Of a stretch of DNA of 36,183 bases, positions 18,294-27,300 are shown piece after piece. Position 1 is the stretch's first letter; each line of letters opens with the position of its first letter. The position numbers and the translations under genes are program-made. This stretch comes from Acidobacteriota bacterium. GTDB taxonomy: Bacteria; Acidobacteriota; Vicinamibacteria; Vicinamibacterales; SCN-69-37. Location: contig SHUF01000026.1 of NCBI GenBank assembly GCA_009694745.1, positions 1 through 36,183 on the forward strand, in the 5' to 3' direction. The notes beneath the pieces are model-generated. The model saw nothing but the letters and a program-made list of their open reading frames with translations, was not told the DNA's origin and searched no databases.

Positions 18294-19261
18294 TGGGTGC
18301 GATGGGCGTGATGCTTAAAGACGCGACACGCGAGTTCCTCCAGTTCCTGAAGTTCAACCGGAACGCCTCGCCGCATACCGTGCGCGCCTACGAAACCGAT
18401 CTGACCCAGTTCCTCGAATTTCTCAGCGAGCGCTTTGCGACAAAGCCGAGCCGCGTGCCGGCGACCGCGCTGGATGCCGACGGTGTGCGCGGGTTCCTCG
18501 AGTCGCTGCACGATCGCGGCAACAGTCGCGCCTCTGCGGCCAGGCGCCTGGCCGCGTTGCGCACGTTCGCGCGGTACCTCGTACGCGAGGGTCGGCTGCC
18601 CGACGACCCGACTCAGATGGTTGGGGCGCCGCGCAAGGAGCAGACACTGCCACAACATCTCGACCTGGGGCAGGTGGACAGCGTGATCGGCACGCCCGAC
18701 CTGGACCGTACTGCGGGGCGGCGTGACCGCGCGATTCTCGAATTGTTCTATGCGTCCGGACTGCGGCTCAGTGAACTGGTGGGCCTCGACATCGAAGACG
18801 TGAATCTCCCCGGCCGCGTGGTCAGGGTGCGAGGCAAGGGCGGAAAGGAACGGTTGGTGCCGTTCAACCATTCCACGGCCGACGCGCTCAAAGTCATGCT
18901 GCAGGACGCCCGCGCGCTGAAGCCGGAAACGACCTCGCGGCGGTCGCGTGGCTCGGGCCCGCACGCGCGGACACGCCATGCCATGTTCCTGAATCTGCGC
19001 GGCGGGCGGCTCACTACGCGCAGCGTAGATCGCATCGTGCGTCAGGCCGCGCGGGCGGCGGCGGTGCCAGGCGGCCTGAGTCCCCACGCGTTGCGGCACA
19101 CGTTTGCCACGCACCTGCTGCAGGCCGGGGCCGACCTGAGGGCGATTCAGGAGCTACTGGGCCACGAGCGCCTCAGCACGACGCAACGCTACACCCATCT
19201 CGACATCGGGCGTCTGATGGAGGTGTACCGCGCGTCACACCCGCGCGCGCGCAAGTCCTGA
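18293..19261 (+). CDS. xerC: Tyrosine recombinase XerC
   Basis: Site-specific recombinase that, with XerD, resolves chromosome dimers at dif before division. The 322-residue protein has an N-terminal SAM-like core-binding domain (FLKFNRNASPHTVRAYETDL). The catalytic domain has Arg158 in SGLRLSEL, the beta-hairpin lysine in GKGGKERLVP, the HALRHTFATHLLQAGADL box and the nucleophile Tyr300 in TTQRYTHLD. Its ATG overlaps the trmFO stop (TGATG). Position in the dprA-topA-trmFO-xerC order supports XerC over XerD. There is a slightly long Arg/Gly-rich loop (TSRRSRGSGPHARTRH) before the last catalytic block. It converges on the sigma-54 activator, with 11 bases between stops. Confidence 0.93.
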   Translation: MGAMGVMLKDATREFLQFLKFNRNASPHTVRAYETDLTQFLEFLSERFATKPSRVPATALDADGVRGFLESLHDRGNSRASAARRLAALRTFARYLVREGRLPDDPTQMVGAPRKEQTLPQHLDLGQVDSVIGTPDLDRTAGRRDRAILELFYASGLRLSELVGLDIEDVNLPGRVVRVRGKGGKERLVPFNHSTADALKVMLQDARALKPETTSRRSRGSGPHARTRHAMFLNLRGGRLTTRSVDRIVRQAARAAAVPGGLSPHALRHTFATHLLQAGADLRAIQELLGHERLSTTQRYTHLDIGRLMEVYRASHPRARKS

Positions 19262-19272
19262 CTCAGACTTCG

Positions 19273-20493
19273 TCACACTTCTTCCAGGGCCGTCAAGTGC
19301 CGGCGCGACCTGGGAATGTCGATGTTCAGGATCTTGATCTTGTAGTTCATGACCCGCGGACTGATATCGAGCAGGTCCGCCGCATCCTTCTGAATCCAGT
19401 TCGACATTTTGAGCGCTTCGACTACGGCCTGACGCTCGATTTCCTCGAGACGGATGCCGGTCGCCGGGATGTTCACCACAAGCGACTGTCCACGCGATGT
19501 GGTGACCGCCTGATCGCCAATCTGCAAATCGCTCAGCGTCACCGCCGAGCCATCGGTGAGCAGGACGGCCCGCTCCACCACATTCTCCAGTTCACGAATG
19601 TTGCCGGGCCAGTGGTGCCGTTGCAGCACTTTCATCGCTTCAGACGCCACGCTGTCGACCTTCTTCTTCAGTTCTGCCGAGAAGTGGCGCACGAAGAACT
19701 CGACGAGTGCGGGAATATCGTCCTTGCGGTCGCGCAGCGGAGGCATGTCCACCAACACCACGTTCAAGCGATAGAACAAGTCTTCGCGGAATCGCCCATC
19801 CTGCACCATCTGCGACAGGTTGCGGTTGGTCGCCGTGATGATCCGCACATCCACGCCTACGGTGCGCGTGCCGCCCAGCCGCTCGAACTCATGCTCCTGC
19901 AGCACGCGCAGGATCTTCGCCTGCGTGCTCGGACTCATGTCGCCGATTTCATCCAGGAACAACGTGCCGCCGTCGGCCTGTTCGAACCGGCCAATCCGCT
20001 GCTTGTCGGCGCTCGTAAACGCGCCCTTTTCGTGACCGAACAGTTCCGATTCGAGCAGGTTCTCCTGCAGCGCCGCGCAGTTCACCTTCACAAACGCCTT
20101 GCTGGCGCGCAGGGAGTTGTGGTGAATGGCGCCGGCGATCAACTCCTTGCCCGTGCCCGTTTCTCCGCGGATGAGCACCGTCGAGTTGCTCCGCGCAACC
20201 TTCGAGACGATGCCGAGCACTTGTTGGAGGGCGCCACTGGCCCCCACGATCTTGTCGAAATTGTAAAAATCCTGCTGGGCATGCTGCAGGTATTCCACCT
20301 GATGTTTGAGATGTCGAAGCTCGATCGCCTTTTCGATCTTCAGCTCCATCTCTTCGATTTCGAACGGCTTCTGCACAAAGTCCACGGCGCCGATCTTCAT
20401 CGCCTCAACCGCCGTGTGAATCGATCCGAACGCCGTCATCAGAATGACCGCGGTATTGGGCTGGAGCGATCGCGCGGTCCGCAGCACATCCAT
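19273..20493 (-). CDS. Sigma-54-dependent transcriptional activator with truncated receiver domain
   Basis: Enhancer-binding protein that hydrolyses ATP to open sigma-54 promoters. Numbered from the ATG at 20493 (406 residues), it has Walker A GETGTGKE (110-117), the sigma-54-contacting loop GAFTSA (157-162; GAFTGA in most relatives), Walker B LFLDEIG (178-184) and a Fis-type helix-turn-helix at about 352-392. The N-terminus reads directly into the second half of a response-regulator receiver (MDVLRTARSL, then Thr20 and Lys42 of the usual LMTAFG and QKPF motifs). The first half, with the acidic pocket and phosphoacceptor Asp, is missing. The frame stays open up to 20751, but those codons look non-coding. 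It may be constitutively active, or a decaying gene. Confidence 0.85.
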   Translation of the reverse strand: MDVLRTARSLQPNTAVILMTAFGSIHTAVEAMKIGAVDFVQKPFEIEEMELKIEKAIELRHLKHQVEYLQHAQQDFYNFDKIVGASGALQQVLGIVSKVARSNSTVLIRGETGTGKELIAGAIHHNSLRASKAFVKVNCAALQENLLESELFGHEKGAFTSADKQRIGRFEQADGGTLFLDEIGDMSPSTQAKILRVLQEHEFERLGGTRTVGVDVRIITATNRNLSQMVQDGRFREDLFYRLNVVLVDMPPLRDRKDDIPALVEFFVRHFSAELKKKVDSVASEAMKVLQRHHWPGNIRELENVVERAVLLTDGSAVTLSDLQIGDQAVTTSRGQSLVVNIPATGIRLEEIERQAVVEALKMSNWIQKDAADLLDISPRVMNYKIKILNIDIPRSRRHLTALEEV

Positions 20494-20714
20494 GCCGTCG
20501 GCGCCGCCTCCCCGCTTTCGGGCGGTTCCCCGGCCTTCCCGTTCGGCGCGGACCCATCGGGTGGCGACACATGTGGCGAGGCAGACAGCAACATATTCAG
20601 ATTCTGACGTGACGGTTCGAGCAAAGGGCGTACCGACCTTGGCACCCGATCCAAAACACAGAATTGCGCGTAAACGCTTGCAGGGCCTGTCCTGGAACGC
20701 CTTGTTGAGCAGCA

Positions 20715-20744
20715 AAATTAGCCGAGAATTACAAAAAACGTCAA
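20715..20744 (-). promoter_or_regulatory. Sigma-70-like promoter upstream of the sigma-54 activator
   Basis: On the minus strand TTGACG (complement of 20739-20744) precedes TAATTT (complement of 20715-20720) with 18-base spacing, or CTAATT with 17. The stretch is clearly more AT-rich than its surroundings. Transcription would start near 20708, leaving about 215 bases before the first plausible start codon of the activator at 20493. That long leader covers the place where the missing receiver half would be expected. I see no other gene in 20494-20755. Confidence 0.5.
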
Positions 20745-20755
20745 ACGACAAGACG

Positions 20756-22705
20756 CTACTCGTCAGACTGCTGCAAGGTCTCCCAGCGGTTCATCAGGTC
20801 GCCGACCTCCCACATGAGTTGCTTGTGGAGGGCCACAGCGGCCTCGGCCACGGTCCGGTCGTCGTAAAAGCCCGCCGCGCTCATCTGGGCCTCAATGTCA
20901 CGGATCTTGCCCTCGTGCGCGGCGATACGCTGTTCGAGTTCACTGACCCTCCTCCGTCGCTCATCGTCGGCCCTTCTGCGTCGCCGGGCCTCGGCGTCCG
21001 CGCGTTTTTTGTGTTCGTATGACGCCGGCGGGGCCACCGGAGCCGCCTTGTTCGCAGCCGGCGTCGCGGGCTTGGGGCTCGGGGCGGCAGCCGCAGCCTG
21101 GCGCTGTTTCTTGCTCCACAGGTACTCCGCATAGGTGCCCGGGTACACCTCGACCCCTCCGTTGCCGACGGCGATGATCTTCGTCGCGAGACGGTCCACA
21201 AAGTAGCGATCGTGAGACACGAAGATCAGGGTGCCGCCAAAGGCGGCGAGCGCCTCGAGCAGGACGTCTTTTGAGTCAAGGTCGAGGTGGTTGGTGGGTT
21301 CGTCGAGTAGCAGCGTATTGGCGGGACGCAGCAGCATGCGCGCCACCGCCAGTCGCGTGCGTTCACCGCCCGACAGGACGCCGGCCTTCTTGTAAATGTC
21401 GTCGCCGGCGAAGAGGAACCCGCCGAGGAGATTTCGAATCATCGGCACCATGTTGATCGGCGCATCCGATTCCAGTGTCTGGTACACCGTCTTCACCGGG
21501 TCCAGGCGGGTGGCTTCATCCTGGGCGAAGTACTGCTTCACGACCTGATGCCCCTCACGGCATGATCCGGAAGTAGGCGCTTCGGCCCCCGACAGCATTC
21601 GCATCAGTGTGGACTTGCCCGCGCCGTTGGGTGCGACCAGCGCAATACGATCGCCGCGCTCGATATGCAGGTTCAGGCGATCGAAGACCACCAGGTCGCC
21701 GTAGGCCTTTCGCACGTCTGTCAGCTCCATCACCATGCGGCCGCTCTTGGGGCAGGTGGGGAACGCGAAGTGGACGTGTTTCCGCTCAGGTGGTACCTCG
21801 ATGATCTCGATCTTGTCGAGCATCTTGATCCGGCTCTGCACCTGGGCGGCTTTAGTCGCCTGGTACCGGAACCGATCAATGAACGCCTTCATTCTGGCGA
21901 CCTCATCGTCCTGCTCCTGCTTCGCCTTGCGCAGGCGATTCATCCGGGCGTCGTACTCAGTGAGGTAGAACGAATACGTGCCGATATAGTCGGTAATCGT
22001 GCGCAGCGACAGGTCGGCGACTTTGGTGACCACTGCGTCGAGGAAGTACCGGTCGTGCGAGACGAGGATGACCGGGTGGGGATAGGCGATCAGGTACGAC
22101 TCGAGCCAGTTGCGCGCATCCAGATCCAAGTGGTTCGTCGGTTCGTCGAGCAGCAGGAGCCCCGGCCGGCCCAACAGGAGCGTGGCGAGCGCGATGCGCA
22201 TCTGCCAGCCGCCTGAGAACGTCTCAACGGCCTTGTTCGCATCCGATCGTGCGAAGCCCAGACCATCAAGCACCTGCGTGACGCGCAGGTCGATGCTGTA
22301 GCCCTCTTCGCGACGGAAGAACTCGCTGAGGTCGTGATACCGCTCGAGCAACCGCTCGTGTTCGCCCTCCGGAAGGGTGGGCTCTGCGAGCGCGTGTTCG
22401 ATGCGCGTCAGTTCCTCGCGCGCGTCAAGCAACGGCTTGAACGCCTGCGAGACTTCGTCCACCAGAGTCCGGCCTGCGTGGGCCAGTCCATCCTGCGGCA
22501 GGTAGCCGACGGTCAGGCCGGTGGGTCTGACGATGGTGCCCGAGTCGGGTTCGTCGAGCCCGGCGAGCATCCGCAGAAGCGTGGTCTTGCCGGCGCCATT
22601 GGGCCCGCACAAGCCGACGCGATCGCCGTCGGAGACCTGCCACGTGACGCGGTCGAGCAGCACTCGCTCGCCGAACCGTTTCGTGAGTGCGGAAAGTTGA
22701 ATCAA
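20756..22705 (-). CDS. ABC-F family ATPase
   Basis: A soluble protein with two ATP-binding cassettes and no membrane domain. ABC-F proteins act on ribosomes, in translation or antibiotic protection. From the TTG at 22705 (649 residues), Walker A GPNGAGKT is at 34-41, the first signature FSGGWQMRI and LLLLDEPTNHLD follow, and VSHDRYFLD closes cassette one. A charged linker (about residues 255-325) leads to cassette two with APNGAGKS, LSGGERTRL and a second DEPTNHLD. An Ala/Pro-rich stretch then joins a C-terminal Arg/Glu-rich coiled coil, as in Uup/YheS-type members. The start is uncertain: the TTG lies 7 bases after the upstream regulator stop, and longer frames would overlap that gene. Which ABC-F subgroup it belongs to is not decidable here. 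Confidence 0.92.
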   Translation of the reverse strand: MIQLSALTKRFGERVLLDRVTWQVSDGDRVGLCGPNGAGKTTLLRMLAGLDEPDSGTIVRPTGLTVGYLPQDGLAHAGRTLVDEVSQAFKPLLDAREELTRIEHALAEPTLPEGEHERLLERYHDLSEFFRREEGYSIDLRVTQVLDGLGFARSDANKAVETFSGGWQMRIALATLLLGRPGLLLLDEPTNHLDLDARNWLESYLIAYPHPVILVSHDRYFLDAVVTKVADLSLRTITDYIGTYSFYLTEYDARMNRLRKAKQEQDDEVARMKAFIDRFRYQATKAAQVQSRIKMLDKIEIIEVPPERKHVHFAFPTCPKSGRMVMELTDVRKAYGDLVVFDRLNLHIERGDRIALVAPNGAGKSTLMRMLSGAEAPTSGSCREGHQVVKQYFAQDEATRLDPVKTVYQTLESDAPINMVPMIRNLLGGFLFAGDDIYKKAGVLSGGERTRLAVARMLLRPANTLLLDEPTNHLDLDSKDVLLEALAAFGGTLIFVSHDRYFVDRLATKIIAVGNGGVEVYPGTYAEYLWSKKQRQAAAAAPSPKPATPAANKAAPVAPPASYEHKKRADAEARRRRRADDERRRRVSELEQRIAAHEGKIRDIEAQMSAAGFYDDRTVAEAAVALHKQLMWEVGDLMNRWETLQQSDE

Positions 22706-22712
22706 ACGGGCG

Positions 22713-23303
22713 TCAGGCTTCGGTGGCCGGTACCGGCTCGCCGAGTGCCCGCGCGGTGGCCGCAAGGATGCGGGGCAGGCGGAAGGACTTGGTGATGTAG
22801 CCGGCCACGCCGAGATTGATGGCCTCGATGGCCGCGGCTTCAGTCGAATAGCCCGTAATGATGATGACCGGCAGGTCCGGGGCGGTGCGCCGGGCCTCGC
22901 GAATGACCGACAGGCCGTCCATCCCGGGCATCTTCAGGTCGGTGATCAGCAAGTCGTACGCACGCGCGTGCAACTGTTCAACAGCCGCGGCGCCGTCGAT
23001 GGCCGAATCCACGTCGTAGTCGGCACCGGCCAGCGCCTTGGCCAGCAACTCCCGCACCGTTGGTTCATCCTCAACCACGAGCACCCGTGGGCGGTCGTCG
23101 CCGCTCGTGGTTCCGTCGGTGGTCTGGGCCATCTGGCGGCTGACGTCGAGCCAGGTGTCGATATCGCTTCGACGAAACAGCCATTGTCGGCCCACTCTGA
23201 CCGCCGGAATCTTACCGGCTTTGATCAGACGGTAGACCGTACGCAGGTTGACCTGCATGTAGTCCAGCACCTGCTCGGTGGTCAGAAATTGGTCGTTGGT
23301 CAT
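22713..23303 (-). CDS. Response regulator with N-terminal excisionase-type HTH and C-terminal receiver
   Basis: This 196-residue protein has its domains in the reverse of the usual response-regulator order. Residues 1-55 are a MerR/excisionase-type DNA-binding domain (FLTTEQVLDYMQVNLRTVYR, then GKIPAVRVGRQWLFRRSDID). Residues 71-190 are a receiver with the acidic pair Glu78-Asp79, the phosphoacceptor Asp122 in LLITDLKMPGMDG, and Lys172. The usual proline after that lysine is a serine (TKSF). The ATG at 23303 is chosen because the HTH begins there; the open frame further upstream is low-complexity and overlaps the promoter. The ABC-F gene follows after 7 bases. No cognate histidine kinase is in the window. 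Confidence 0.92.
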   Translation of the reverse strand: MTNDQFLTTEQVLDYMQVNLRTVYRLIKAGKIPAVRVGRQWLFRRSDIDTWLDVSRQMAQTTDGTTSGDDRPRVLVVEDEPTVRELLAKALAGADYDVDSAIDGAAAVEQLHARAYDLLITDLKMPGMDGLSVIREARRTAPDLPVIIITGYSTEAAAIEAINLGVAGYITKSFRLPRILAATARALGEPVPATEA

Positions 23304-23318
23304 CACCGGAAGCTGCCA

Positions 23319-23324
23319 AGTGTA
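23319..23324 (-). promoter_or_regulatory. Extended -10 promoter for the HTH-receiver gene
   Basis: On the minus strand TACACT preceded by TGC (TGCTACACT) is an extended -10 box 15 bases before the ATG at 23303. Transcription would start only a few bases before the start codon, so the message would be almost leaderless. No convincing -35 is needed for, or seen with, such a promoter. Confidence 0.4.
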
Positions 23325-23839
23325 GCACCTGGCGCAAGGGGGGCGGGGTGCCTCACCCCAGGCCCCGGCGCCCCTGGATGGGGGAAGGCTTGGGGAGCGG
23401 GTATCGGTATCGCGGCGCCGATCGCGTTGGGCACCGGGTGGCCGATGACGCGCCGCGGCCCTGGCAGGCGCGGATTCGTGGCTTCGATCTGCATACGGCG
23501 GTGAGCGCCCGTGCTGGGGCGCGTGAGCGTCTTGACCGGCGTTCACGGCGCTGATCTCGCCAGGCGTCTGCCTGCTGTGAATTGTCGAGGTGGCACAGAT
23601 CGGCCGACGGCACTTCGTCGCCGCTCCGATGCGCGTGGATACAACGCGTCGCTGGTAGGTCCACCACCGCGAGGGTGCTCCCGCTCCACACCTGATATAC
23701 GCCGATCACGCCGGGCCCGCCGGACGGCGCCCTCGACCTTGATGGATTCTTCACGGCGGCGTATGTGTGCTGAGCGTCGCCGCGGCCTTCTTCGCTTGCG
23801 TGGTGCCCTCTTTGTGCCGCCACGCCACGTAGTGGTGTC

Positions 23840-24235
23840 GACCGCCCGTCGCCGGACGAAATCTGCCAGTGCCCGCCAGTGCCCGCCAGTGCCCGCCGGT
23901 GGCCTCCGGGAACGGCCGGACGTGCACTGCGTCAATCGAGCACCTTCCGGCGACTGATACGCGATCCAGCGGCCGTCGGGCCAGACCTCGGCGCTCCCCA
24001 CCTGCCGAAAAGACATGGGAATCAGTGGCGCCGCCTTGCCGTCGCTGCCGGGCGTCAGGAGGTAGAGAAAAGACGACCCCCGGCCTCCGCAGACAATGCC
24101 AGTACGCGGGAATCCCTCAGCACCTGGACCGGCGAGTCATATGCCGGTGACTTCGTCAGTTGCTCCACGGCACCGGTGCCGTCAGCCATGCGCCAGAAGA
24201 TGTCAGCAGGGTTCGCGCCTTCATTCGATCGGGTA
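23840..24235 (-). pseudogene. Decayed PD40/TolB-like propeller fragment
   Basis: Read on the minus strand, three frames give pieces of one protein in the right order. NPADIFWRMADGTGAVEQL (near 24160-24215) comes first. LYLLTPGSDGKAAPLI and VWPDGRWIAYQSPEG (about 23955-24060) come next in a second frame, and VHVRPFPEATGGHW (about 23888-23930) in a third. This is the same order as in the propeller of the intact kinase at 32156 (DLWILPVEG, then [16 protein letters not shown], then LYVDAFPVP). The frames are broken by a TGA near 24055, by a shift near 23935 and by a 10-base tandem expansion. No intact start or kinase domain remains. It is a relic of the C-terminal part of a kinase- or TolB-type protein. 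Confidence 0.75.
23865..23894. repeat. Three tandem copies of a 10-base unit
   Basis: The unit GCCAGTGCCC is repeated exactly three times at 23865-23874, 23875-23884 and 23885-23894, followed by a further partial GCC. It falls within the decayed propeller gene where GGHWQISSGDG would be encoded. Since 10 is not a multiple of 3, adding two copies shifts the frame, so the expansion itself probably broke, or helped break, the gene. Confidence 0.85.
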
Positions 24236-24330
24236 GATCACCTGGCGGGAGTCAGGCGCTGCGCAGAGTTTCAGGCGCTGAGGCGAGTTCCGGCAGGCAA
24301 TCCGCTCACGAGTGGGGCGAAAAGAAGCCG

Positions 24331-24338
24331 TATAGAAT
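24331..24338 (+). promoter_or_regulatory. Possible -10 box for the M14 peptidase gene
   Basis: TATAGAAT at 24331-24338 contains two overlapping -10 matches and ends 7 bases before the ATG at 24346, so the message would be nearly leaderless. No -35 match is clear. Confidence 0.35.
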
Positions 24339-24345
24339 CCGGCGC

Positions 24346-27300
24346 ATGCGTACTCGACTGTTGCTGGTGTCGTCCGGCCTTCTGGCTCTCTCGCTCGCGT
24401 CTGGATCCCTCAGCGGACAGCGGATTGCTCCGTCACCGGGGCCGTCGGCAGGGTTGCGCGCCGTGTTTTCCCTCGCCGCCGGTGGCGCGTTGAAAGACAC
24501 CAATGGTGACGGCCTGGCCGATGGCGTGGCCGCCCGAGTCATTCTTGCGGCCGATCCTTCTGCCCACGACGTGCAGGTGGCAACCAACCTGGCGGCGCGG
24601 TTGGGATATGAAACGACCGCGCTGACACTGCCAATCGCGCTGCGTGCCAATGAAGTGCCGGCGCCTGCCTCAATCGCTCTGCCGATTGTTGTCGGCCGCA
24701 CGAATCCCTTTGTGAAGGCGCTCGTCGAGAAAGGCGCGATTGCCATCAAGGACCTCGCCGCCGGTCAAGGCCTGGTCGCGTTTGTGTCCTCGCCGCTCGG
24801 CGGACCAGACGGCATCGCGGTGGTGGGGGGCGACGATGCGGGCACGCTGGCTGCGGGCACGGCGTTGGCGGCCTACTTGCCGCGTCTGTGGGGTGCCGCG
24901 GGATCGCGGATCGAAACGGCGGAACAGGAGGTGGCGGCGTACCTGAAGGCGCGCGGTGTGCCGGCCAGCCAGGCGTCTGTCACCGCGCTTGTCATCGACA
25001 GCGATCGCCGGGGACTCAAGTCTCTGGTCGTCCGCACGTCCGTGGGAGCCGCCTACGTGCTGGCCGCCATGCGCGCCCTTGGTGACCTCGACCTCGCGCA
25101 TCGGCGGGGGGCCGAGGCCGACGTCCTGAACTTCGCCAATGTGGCGGCCACAGTGATCGAGTTGTGGAGCCCTGCCGGAGTTGCAGGCACGGTCACCGTC
25201 CGGCGGTCGGGACTCAATCCTCGTGCCCTCACTCCGCCAGACGACGACACCGGTGGACCCACTCCTGCAGCGGCGCAACCGGCTGCGGCCGCAGCGGGTC
25301 CCCGGTATGATCTGCTGTCGGCGTTGACGATCGATGGTTGGCTGGCCGACAGTTATCCCGATCTGATCGCCGATCGGGTGGATGCCACCCTCGTGATCGG
25401 TTCCGGAGCCGAGAGCCTAGGAGCCGCGCACATCGCCGCTCGGCTGGGTCTGGAATCCACCGGGATCGCCGTGCCCATCGTGCGCAGGGCATCGGAGGTG
25501 ACCGACCCCTCCCGTGAAACCAACCCCATCCTCGTCGGCCGCGATAACGCGCACGTGGAGACGCTCGTCAAGATTGGCCGTGCGCGGCTGGACGGTCTGG
25601 CCCCAGGCGAAGGGGTGGTGCAGGTGATTCCCCGTGCCTTCGGACCAGTCACCGCCACCGTCGTCGCGGGTGCGGACGCCGCGGGCACGGATGCGGCGGC
25701 GATGTACCTGGCCCGCAGGGTCCCGTTTGTGTGGGACAACCGGCGCGGGTCGTTCACGCTCGATCACATGAAGACCGCGGTGACGGACTTCTTCGGCGCG
25801 CGCACAGGCGGCGGGCAGGCGGGCCTCGCCGTGGCCGCGATAGACGATGTCGTCAAGACGCTGGCGGACCGGCCCGACGACACAAAGAAGTCGATCGAGA
25901 CGTTTGGCGTGAAGGTCTTCTTTGAGGAGAAGAACCCTGCGTTCGACCAGTTCCTTGAAGCGCGGCTGAAGACACCGCTGGCCGGCACCGCCGTGAAGGT
26001 GGAAAGCGACGCCATCACGTCGGCCGTGTCGGTCTTTGACGACACGCTGGAGATTCCGTGGGAGGTCGATGACTTCAGGAAGAAGCTGGCTGAGGCGCTG
26101 CCGCAGATCGCTCCCGGCGCGGCCGTTGAGCTCGACGTGCGCCTGAGTGAGTCACCCGAGATGCGTCGTCAACTCGCGGACGATGTGCGGCGGCAGCTGG
26201 TGGGCGCCGGCGCAAAGGACCCGCAGATACACGTGCGGTCGGCCTACAAGCAGGGTTTCACCTGGATGATGGAAGAAGTGATGCCTGCGCTCAAAGGCAG
26301 GGGCGTCACCGCCGTGCACGTGAAGATCAAGGAGCACGTGCCCGACTTCACGAAGAAGTTCCGGTTCTACACGCTGCCGACGCGGTGGCTGCACGAGTTG
26401 TATCCCATCGACGAGGTGTTCAAGCGCGACCTGGGGCTGCCGACGTCGGCGTTCACGATGGAGTTGGTGGATGCGCCTGCGGACGTGTATCACGTGGAAG
26501 CGCGCAATCGCTCGGGGGTGGTCGTGCACCGGGCGGCGTTTTCGCCGAAGGTCGTCGAGCGCGAGTATCTCGACAAGTTTCCCGGCTGGTCGCGGGTGGA
26601 GGTGACGACGGGATGGATGACCCTGCGTGTGGATGGCAAGCCGCTGGTGGATGAGCGGATTGCCACCGATCCAGAGCGCTTCTGGGATTTCTACCAGAGC
26701 AAGGTGCTGCCGCGTATTCATGAACACGTGATGAAACTCACCAATAACCGACCCACCGCGGACCTGCAGCCCTTCCACCGCGATCTGGACGTGGAAGTGT
26801 GGATGAGCGAGCCCGACTATCGCATCGGCATCGACGAAGAGCAGGTGTCGTCGATTGAGGCGCTGCACGAGGATCTGTATTTCGTCACGCTGGATTTTTA
26901 CAACGCGATTGGGCGCAATCTGCCGGGCCGTCCGCGGCTCGGCGCACCGGGCAAGATATTCCCGATCATGCATGGGGAGCGTCGCGGGCAACCGGGCACG
27001 GCGCGCGTGCACTACGCGGCCAACGCCGCTCCCCGGGCGCGCATCGAGGTGACCTACAAGGAGAAGGGCACCGAGAAGCCCGTGACCATCACGCGCGACC
27101 TCGCGCGGGTGGATGTGGGTGAGCCCGAGATGCTTCGCGCGGTGGTGACGACATCGGCCGTCCGTGAGATCGAGGTGGATGTGGCGCCCGCAAACGACCG
27201 CGAGGCGGCTCGTGCGGCCGACCTCGTCGACATGCTGGGTGTGCTGCACACCGCGGGGCTGTACAGAACCGAGTTGTCGTACGCGAATGTGGGCCGCGTT

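Larger units (their letters stand above)
23325..24330. other. Gene-poor stretch between the HTH-receiver gene and the M14 peptidase
   Basis: About 1 kb without an intact gene. The part at 23840-24235 is the decayed propeller fragment described separately. The part at 23325-23840 has long open frames on both strands, but their translations are rich in Arg, Pro and Ser with no recognisable motif, as expected of antisense GC-rich DNA. I see no RNA gene, mobile element end or att site in it. Confidence 0.6.

Noticed and set aside
23325-23840. Possible small genes in the gene-poor stretch
   Set aside because: Open frames exist on both strands, but none has a ribosome binding site with a recognisable protein pattern.
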